Shown one piece after another: positions 57,050-64,000 of a DNA stretch of 64,000 nucleotides. Source of the DNA: Hymenopus coronatus (Eukaryota; Arthropoda; Insecta; Mantodea; Hymenopodidae); NCBI GenBank assembly GCA_030762935.1, contig CM060881.1, positions 104,446,501-104,510,500 of the forward strand. Reading direction: 5' to 3'. How positions within the stretch are numbered: position 1 is the first letter of the stretch; the number at the start of each line of letters is the position of its first letter. The position numbers and the translations under genes are program-made. Below the pieces are notes generated by a model that saw only the letters and a program-made list of their open reading frames with translations, ran no database searches and had not been told where the DNA came from.

Positions 57050-57575
57050 AAACGAGAAAAAGAAATGCATTAGAAATGTATTAAAGCAATGGATAATGAT
57101 ATTTCTAAGGTTAGTGTAAGGTTGTCCGTGAACTTAATCTTCATGCTTTATAGCTTATAAACAATAACTGTGTCTATTCAATAAACATATTTAATGCTTC
57201 ACAATCGTCTAATAACCTGTAGTATAGTAGGCATAGAAGTATTCAAAGAAACGAGGATGCAAGATGATATTTTAATAAGCATGAAAAGAAAGAGGAAAGA
57301 CAAATCAATGTTATATACTCTGAAGTGTAGTGTCTAAATGTAAATTATTAAACCGTGGTTTTTAGAACTCCCTGAATTTAAGACGTCACTACCATTTTTA
57401 CAGCCTCACATCAATAATTGAATACACCAATGTCTGGTTGAAGACAGGAGGAAATTAATTTCAGGATTTCATTTCCTTAATTATGGAAAGCTAAATATAT
57501 ACCGACAGCTCAAGAATTTCACTGGATTATCCAGCATCTAATATTTTGAAACCAATAAAGATCCTTTAACTCTTT
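57050..57575. other. Unassigned AT-rich DNA
   Basis: No recognised gene or element. Confidence 0.45.
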
Positions 57576-57577
57576 AT

Positions 57578-58340
57578 TGCACAAATCACATAACTTTCTT
57601 TGCTGTTCAATATAAAACGTATTATTTTATCTACATCATGCTAATCGAGATAAACATTAGCAGAATTGGTTATATTACCTGCTTCATTGTAATTAAAAGG
57701 TAATCAGAGAATACATTATGTTATAGCGATAGTCGAATTTTGTAAAAGCTGGTCGCTCTGTAAAACAACTAAGTTCGGTTCGCTGTGCACGTTTGTTTAG
57801 GTAGTTTAAAACTAAAACCAATAACAAGGAAAATATCAAAAACGCTAAACTTTAAAAATTATGAGTTTTAACGAGATGTACGCTTTTATGCAGTAAGTTA
57901 TTATCTATGTCTTACGGTTTGACCGTTATGCAAAATTCCGAAAAACTCATGCAGAATAAACAGGTCTTCAGAGATTATTCCCAGAAAAATCAAAAGATAA
58001 ATTTTATTTCTGATGTAAATACCTTTAATATACGGTATTTTAATAAAATTCATTAGAATCATTTTTAAGAAAAATAAAAGCTTTCAAAAATTGTTCCATT
58101 TAAAGGGTAGATTGTTATGGGGGATATTTTAAGTCTTCGTTTTGCATCCCTAAACGATATTAAACATAAATACCCAGATTGGTTATCAACGGTTTTCTCG
58201 TTTTTGAGCTATGTTTTCCCCAGACACACAAAGGAAACCTTTTCTGAAAATGTTTTTTTTCGGATTCAGGGTAACGAAAACATATTTCCGGTGAAATCTC
58301 GACATCGAATTTCGGGTGGAACACAAATTCTTCTTTAGCT
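57578..58340 (+). repeat. Family A repeat, terminus replaced
   Basis: CATAACTTTCTTTGCTG, GCTAATCGAGATAAACATTA, CCTTTAATATACGGTATTTT, CATATTTCCGGTGAAATCTC. After GGGTGGAACACAAATTCTTC the hairpin is absent and a GC-richer sequence follows. Confidence 0.75.
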
Positions 58341-58344
58341 TCTG

Positions 58345-58645
58345 CGCCGTCGCACGACCGCTGCACACACAGCACAGTGAAAGTATGTCGAAAGTAGAAA
58401 ACTTCGAGTTACTTCCACGAGGTCGGTAGAAAATGAGAAAAACAAATGTGTTTGAGGAAAAGGGAAGGCAACCAGATGAAAAGGTTTAGTTGCAATAAAC
58501 CACCAGTCGCTGGCGCCAAATTGAATTTATTCCAATAGGAAAAAGGTGTAAAATTCTCACAATAAAACAATGTCCCTTTAGAACAGTAATACACAACCCA
58601 ATTATTAAGACAGCAACTAACTAAATGGAAATGGCATGTTATTTA
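58345..58645. other. Unassigned DNA
   Basis: CCAGTCGCTGGCGCCAAATT near 58,503 resembles an LTR-element primer-binding region, but no LTRs or coding parts were found. Confidence 0.2.
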
Positions 58646-58649
58646 TGGA

Positions 58650-58925
58650 CGCTTTTTAACTGCTGTGGTTCTCAGCTACCCATTCTAAATTGGGCTTGAA
58701 AGGCCGCTTAATTTTGCTCAGAGGTATTTCTACCAGGCTTGAGGTTCTTTTCCATGCGGTAAATCTACGACACAGGACGAACGGCTTTACTTCCCTTCCG
58801 AAGGAAGCCATGCTAAGTATTTTTAGACCCGAAAAAATCCATCGACCTCCACCGGGTTTGAACGCGCGACCTTGGGTATATGAAGTTAGCATGGTAACCA
58901 CTACACCACGGAGTGTGACAGCATC
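58650..58925 (-). repeat. tRNA-derived SINE, family S3 (complete)
   Basis: Minus strand: ACTCCGTGGTGTAGTGGTTA (A-box), TCGCGCGTTCAAACCCGGTG (B-box), body GGGAAGTAAAGCCGTTCGTC, GAAAAGAACCTCAAGCC, AAATTAAGCGGCCTTTC. Both promoter boxes are intact. The overlapping open frames on both strands are not genes. Confidence 0.75.
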
Positions 58926-58929
58926 TAAA

Positions 58930-60385
58930 TAAATAACTAAATATTAAGGATAATATTTTCTATCTTGCATTAAAATCCATCTCAATCCTCAAAACAAAGA
59001 ATGAAGCAAATATAAAACAAAGCCTTGTAAAGAACTGATTCTAAATCCCGTTCATCCATAAATACTCCATATATATAAATACTCGATATATAATTTGCCT
59101 TTTTTAAATAAATGAATAATAAAAATGACGGAAAATACAGCCCCAATAAAAGCACAAGAACTCTATACTAAATTCATTAGAATAATTCAATAGATAATAT
59201 TTTCCAAATTCTTTACGTATACTAAACTCATTACTTAAACAACAAGTAATAGGTGGCAGGGTAATCAAAATTTACAGTTCAAGAAAATGTGCTCAGTTTT
59301 ATATCCAAACCTTACCACTAAAAGTCTACAAATATATCATTCGTAAGAGAATAACTCCTTTGCCAAGACACTAAATTAGTTTAAGTGGAACAAGTCTGTA
59401 TAATGAAGCATGATAAATCTCATATTAATACCAATATATATATATTGAAAAACAAAATATCAAGGAACGCCAAATCAGACACAGCAAGATAGCCCAACCA
59501 CAACAATTTATAATTACGATAAAAATCTAAATCCAACCACAATAAAAAAAAACAATCCAACACAGTCATCTAGAACAGCCCTCAGCAGATAAATTCTCAA
59601 AAATGAAGAAAATTAAACCACATAATGCAACCCTAAATCACACTAAAAAATGAGGCGCTAAATGTAAAGACAAAAAAAAATACAAGACAAATCCCCTTAA
59701 AACATCTATAACTGGGCAAAAGAACTATTTAGCTCAAGCAAATTTAACTCGTCCATATGTGAGTAAAAAATCTTTCAACCCTTACACATTAATTTCACAA
59801 GCTGAAAACCAGTTTACGAATAGGAAAATCATTATAATCTTCTTTTTTATTAATTCGTACTGTCTCAGGCATTAGCACTTAAAATCCCGTAAGCTTGAAT
59901 ATTGGAGTACATCTAATTAATCCATGAAAACAGCATGGAAGTGCCTATCCATACATGCCTAAATTTCAAACGAAATATCTCACTTTGTTATCTAGAAAGG
60001 ATTTTTGTCTTGAGTTTTGTTTGGTAGCTATTAAATGACTCCCAAGAACAGGCACCCCTAATGAGAATATTATAAGAAAGTGCTTTCCTATTATTCTAGT
60101 AAATCTAACTGAAAATATCCGATAAAAACTGAGGCATCAAATATCTGTTTCTCCTTCTCACAGTTCACTAGCTTCACACAGGCATTACACAAATGCAATA
60201 AAATTAGGCCAAAATATGTTATAATTCAACAAATAAAAAAAAAACTCATTAGCTTTAAAAAAAAGTCCCCCACTAACCCTTGCGTTTCCAAAGATTCTAA
60301 AATACTGCAATTTTAATTCTTGAAACAGAACAGGTGAATCACAATTCCTAAAACACACTTCAATAGAACATTAACTGTTCCAATA
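58930..60385 (-). other. AT-rich DNA, possibly LINE 3' region
   Basis: Lies downstream, on the minus strand, of the LINE RT fragment. Minus frames show scattered LINE-like phrases (FTRIIGKHFLIIFSLGVP) but too broken to call. A-rich plus strand throughout. Confidence 0.3.
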
Positions 60386-60389
60386 AAAT

Positions 60390-60990
60390 TCACCCATAAA
60401 TCTTTTAATAATAACCCCCATTGGCCATCATTAAAGACGTAATCTGTCCTGCATTAGTACAAGTCTCCTCCCTGGTATAAACAGATCCAGTTTTGAAAGT
60501 CATTGCCTTAGTCTTATTCACATTAACTGTAAGTAGCCCTTCATCACAACAATTCTTAAGTTTGTACAGTCCTCGTTGCAATCCGTTAACTGTCGTAGAG
60601 CACAATACTAAATCGTCCGCGTATAAAAGTGCTGGGACCTGCAAATCTGGTACTACTTGTGCTTGGATATTCTCTGCTATCATTGCATCAGTAATATCAT
60701 CCACAAAGAGATTAAATAACAAGCGAGACAAAATACAACCCTGCCTACTCCCCTATAGCTTACGCAGCTCTCCGGCACTCTGTTTCTGTCGTACTTTACA
60801 CAGAATTCGATAGATTGCCTTTACACATTTTGATAGATTGCCTGCAATGCACTAATAATTTTATTTGATAACCCCTTTCTGCCTAGTTTAGTCCATAATG
60901 CATTTCGATTAATAGAGTCAAATGCCTTCTTAAAGTCCACAAACGCACAATAAAGCTTTCCCCGCTTAATTAACATTTGTTTCGTCCTAA
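60390..60990 (-). pseudogene. LINE reverse-transcriptase fragment (second lineage)
   Basis: Minus strand from about 60,965: GKLYCAFVDFKKAFDSINRN (RT motif A with its Asp), ALWTKLGRKGLSNKIISALQ, a stop, a frame with SIEFCVKYDRNRVPESC, a decayed RQGCxLS motif near 60,745, LLFNLFVDDITDAMIAENIQ, ALLYADDLVLCSTTVNGLQR (catalytic YADD near 60,615) and LLTVNVNKTKAMTFKTGSV. This covers the finger-palm core of a non-LTR RT of the CR1/Jockey-like type. Frameshifted and stop-containing. It is cut at about 60,990, where a plus Family A copy starts. Confidence 0.85.
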
Positions 60991-60997
60991 AAGTCCT

Positions 60998-61734
60998 TAA
61001 TTACTTAGTTCCTTATAAGTAGAAGAGAATAAGGGAATGCGCTATGCTAAAGTAATTGTCAAATGTTTTAAAAGCTATCGTTGTGCGATTGTCATTGCAA
61101 AACACTTCTTTGCTTGGCCAGGAGTAGAACAAAAGAAAAACGGACACTTCCTGTCTGAGAAAAGTTTAAGTACTTCACAATTGAAGCCAATAAAAAGGAA
61201 TATTTTGGAAACAGTTACCTCCACAACAGAAACGTAAAGGACATAAATTGCGTGTTTTGTCGTGATGTATATGTTTTGAGCAGTGAGGTTTTTTCTATCT
61301 CTTACGGTTTAGCAGTTAAGCAAATTTCGGCAAAATTCATCCAGAATAAAGAGGTCTTCAGAGTCTATTCCCAAAAAATTCGAGATATACATTTTATTTC
61401 GGACATAAATAGCTTTAATATACAGGATTTTAATCAAAATCGTTAGAGCCATTTTTAAGAAAATCATCTGTATCTTTGGAAGATACTAAACCTAAATACC
61501 AAGTTTGGTATTTAACGTTCTTTTCGTTTTGGGGCTATGCTGTCCACAGGCGCACACACACAGACAGACAGACACACACACACACACAAGGGCATTTTTT
61601 TTAAAAATGTTTTTTTCGGACTTAGGGGACCCCAAAACATATATTTCCGGTGAAATCTCGGTATCTAACCTTTGGGTGCATTACAATACCTTCTCTATCC
61701 CTATGTACATTGTACATATGGGACTAGAGAAAGT
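60998..61734 (+). repeat. Family A repeat, 5'-truncated
   Basis: Starts at ACTTAGTTCCTTATAAGTAG beside the LINE fragment; sub-family marker AGGAGTAGAACAAAAGAAAA; ends at CATATGGGACTAGAGAAAGT. Confidence 0.8.
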
Positions 61735-61740
61735 AACAAT

Positions 61741-61987
61741 CTTATGTGTTCCATTCACCAGCCTTTCTCTACATCTCTACAACAAATTATTCTTAAAAAG
61801 CTATGGCTTTTATTTACTTAATGCTAATCGAGAAAAAATTTGCAGAAATAGTTTATTACGTGCTTCCTTGTAAGTAGAAACAAAACAAGGGAGTAACATA
61901 AATTAAAGTCATAGTCAAAAGCTCGTTGCTATGTTACTGAAGTTCCTTTGTTTGTACGGACAGGAGTTGAAAAATTCCTGTATGAGA
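61741..61987 (+). repeat. Family A repeat, first ~245 bp
   Basis: Abuts the previous copy at CTTATGTGTTCCATTCACCA and breaks off at TTCCTGTATGAGA, where the next copy continues inverted. Confidence 0.8.
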
Positions 61988-62741
61988 CCACCTGAATCAA
62001 AAAAAAAAAATTTAGAAAAATATCCGTATGTGTGTCTGTTTGCCTGTGGGCAGCATAGCTAAAAACCGAAAAGACCGTTAAATACCGAACTTGGTATTTA
62101 AGTTCAGTATCTTCCAAGGATGCGACACGAAGATTTTCAAGAAAATCCCCCAACTACGCTTCACATGGAAAAAGTTTCAAAATTTTTGATTTTCTAAAAA
62201 ATGGCTGTAACGATTTTGATAAAAATATTATATATTAAAGATATATACTTGATAAATAACATGTATATCTTGAATTTTCTGGGAATAGCCTCTGAAGACT
62301 ACTTTATTCTGGATGAATTTTACGGAATTTTGTGTAACTGGTAAACCGTAAGAGATAGACAAAAACGTACCACACAAAAAATGTAGAGCACATTAAAACA
62401 TATAATTTTGTCATAAACATTTATTTCGTGGAGTTGATCGTTTTTTAAATATCCCTTGTTTTTTGTTTCAGCCTTAAAAAGCTTATACTTTTCTCATACA
62501 GGAATTTGTCAACTCCTGTCCATACAAACAAAGGAACTTCAGTCACATAGCAACCATATTTTCTTATCCCTTTAACCTACGTTACTCCTTTATTTCGCTT
62601 CTACTTACAGGGAAGCAAGTAATAAGACTATTTCTGCTAATTTTTTTTAACTTAGCATGGAGTAAATAGAAGCATAACATTTTAACAAAAAATTGTTGCA
62701 GAGATATAGAGAAAGTCATGCGAATGGATTACATCAGACTT
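61988..62741 (-). repeat. Family A repeat, inverted partner
   Basis: GGGCAGCATAGCTAAAAACC, GTATCTTCCAAGGATGCGAC, GGGAATAGCCTCTGAAGACT, GAGAAAGTCATGCGAATGGA. Its last ~250 bp are the reverse complement of 61,741-61,987, giving a large hairpin with a ~500-bp loop. Confidence 0.8.
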
Positions 62742-62746
62742 TTTTT

Positions 62747-62801
62747 AATGGAATGCAATACCTTATCTATACACTATGAACATAGTACGTGTAGAGAAAG
62801 T
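62747..62801 (+). repeat. Family A 3'-end fragment
   Basis: AATGGAATGCAATACCTTAT, then ACACTATGAACATAGTACGT and GTAGAGAAAGT. Confidence 0.7.
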
Positions 62802-62804
62802 AAA

Positions 62805-63180
62805 ACAACCAAAGGTGATAAATGAAGAAAGTTTCTTCCATTTGTAATCCAAAAAATGAAGCAGAATATTCCTATCAATCCATCATTAATAGCACTTGGT
62901 AGGGACATGCGAAAATCAAGACATACCTGTACGAATAACAAATGACTCAACATGTTCCTATGCAATAGAACAGAAGTACCACATCTCACTTACAAACTTC
63001 AAAATAACCGGAGGAGCCTGAAAGAAGCTATTGAACACCGGAAACGCAAATTGTCATTGACTGAGGAATTACTAATAAACAGATAGCTGAGACTTTTTAA
63101 TAAATTAGTCAAAATAATTTGATGCCCTCTCATTGTAAAACTGTAAACATAATATTGCGTATATACAGCAGACTAATAAA
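62805..63180. other. Unassigned DNA
   Basis: Nothing recognised; the minus 71-codon frame at 62,774-62,989 has no motif. Confidence 0.4.
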
Positions 63181-63184
63181 GAAA

Positions 63185-63880
63185 CTATATAGCTCTAATC
63201 TTTGAAAACCTGGTTACTATGTGACTGAAATTCGGTTTTCTTTGCTTGACCGAGAGTAAAATAAAACAAATGGTAATGAAAACTTCCCGTTTGATAAACG
63301 TTTAAGCATTTTAAAATTGAAAAAATATAAAAAGGACTTTCTCGGAGATGGTCAACTCCACAACAAAAATGTATATGACATAATATTATGTTTTAACGAG
63401 ATCTATATTTTTTGTGCAGTAGACTATTGTCTTATTGTTGCTATGCAAAGAGGTTTTCAGAGTCTATTCCAAAAAGAAACCGTGTATACCTTTTATTTGC
63501 CATATAAATGTACCTTATTTTAATCAAAACCGTTAGTCATTTTTGAAAAAATAAACAAAGTTCATAAAACTTGTTCTATTTGAATGGTGTTTGTGATGGG
63601 AAGATTTTTCTGAAAATCTTCATGTCATATCTTTGAAAGATGATGAACTTAATTATCAAGTTCGGCATTTAACCGAATTTTCGTTTTCCAGTTTGGTTGT
63701 TAACAATGAGACACAAGGCCAAACACACACAAATACACGTGCGCGGTTCTTTTTCTAAAAATCTTCTCTCAGAGAATCATAAAACGTATATTCCCATTGA
63801 AATGTCGATATCGAATTCTTGGGGGAAGTGCAATACCTTCTTTGCCTATATATGTAATGTAATGTAATACGCAGGAAAGT
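63185..63880 (+). repeat. Family A repeat, 5'-truncated
   Basis: TGGTTACTATGTGACTGAAA, sub-family marker GAGAGTAAAATAAAACAAAT, TTTTAACGAGATCTATATTT, ending CGCAGGAAAGT. Confidence 0.75.
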
Positions 63881-63885
63881 AAAAA

Positions 63886-64000
63886 ATGTGATGTGCTCCA
63901 TTCACATGACTTTCTCTACCTATTTGTAACAAACTAGTCTTAAAAATATTATTCGCCTATTTACTTCACGCTAGTCAATATAAACATCAGCAGAAATGGT
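63886..64000 (+). repeat. Family A repeat, 5' end (cut by window end)
   Basis: Begins 6 bp after the previous terminus at TGTGATGTGCTCCATTCACA; CACGCTAGTCAATATAAACA near the window edge. Confidence 0.8.

Noticed and set aside
58495..58530. LTR retrotransposon primer-binding site (GTCGCTGGCGCCAAATTG)
   Set aside because: No LTR pair, polypurine tract or gag-pol remnant was found nearby.
61505..61873. 122-codon plus frame resembling frames in other copies (SGEISVSNxWVHYNTFS)
   Set aside because: The resemblance follows from DNA homology of the repeat. The frame is broken at different places in other copies and has no domain, so it is not a gene.
1..64000. CRISPR array or bacterial operon
   Set aside because: Repeats are dispersed and long, not short regular direct repeats with spacers; tRNA-derived SINEs, LINEs, a numt and animal transposons show a eukaryotic genome.

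Overview
The window looks like repeat-packed, non-genic DNA from an animal nuclear genome, most likely an insect. It is AT-rich, full of microsatellites, tRNA-derived SINEs and decayed DNA transposons and LINEs. A nuclear copy of mitochondrial ND4 at about 52,787-53,170 reads correctly only with the invertebrate mitochondrial code and has the G/T-rich coding strand expected of insect ND4. I found no convincing host protein-coding exon, no functional tRNA or rRNA gene and no CRISPR array. Most short open frames are chance frames inside repeats. Species is not resolvable by eye; a large repeat-rich insect genome is an inference.

The dominant feature is one dispersed family, called Family A here: about 850 bp when complete, over 40 copies or fragments on both strands, roughly 24 kb (over a third of the window). 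Forward copies start near TTCCATTCACATGACTTTCT and end in a near-palindromic hairpin around TATGTACATA followed by GAGAAAGT. The start motif TTTCTCTAC recurs inverted at the end. No copy has a conserved ORF, so the family is non-autonomous. The hairpin, short inverted terminal motifs, internal CA tract and abutting head-to-tail copies recall DINE/HINE (Helentron-derived) elements, but this is unproven and the family may be undescribed. Other elements have landed in it: a SINE (9.9 kb), a mariner (20.3 kb), the ND4 segment (52.8 kb) and apparently a truncated LINE (61.0 kb).

Layout. 0-2.5 kb: Family A end, Tc1/mariner-like remnant, S3 SINE. 2.6-7.9 kb: two copies of Family B, the second split by a 475-bp unit with inverted tRNA-like arms and a 15-bp target duplication; Family A copies between. 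7.9-12 kb: mostly unassigned DNA, then Family A with a nested S1 SINE. 12-16.6 kb: S6 and S1 SINEs and a run of Family A copies. 16.6-18 kb: unassigned. 18-25.8 kb: Family A array, a 427-bp internally deleted mariner and a longer mariner pseudogene. 25.8-32.3 kb: tRNA-like segments, Family A copies and a LINE RT fragment. 32.3-39 kb: dense Family A array with an S4 SINE. 40.6-42 kb: fold-back repeat and tandem S2 SINEs. 42-50.5 kb: Family A, a complete PIF/Harbinger-like non-autonomous element with TTA duplication and a MADF remnant, S5 SINE, Tc1/mariner fragment, LINE ORF2 3' end. 50.6-57 kb: S8, second S2 composite, ND4 numt, hAT pseudogene, S7 and S1 SINEs. 57.5-64 kb: Family A copies, S3 SINE, LINE RT fragment and a Family A fold-back.

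Nothing here works as a pathway or operon. The coherent story is transposon ecology: non-autonomous elements being copied, nested, tandemised and interrupted over time.
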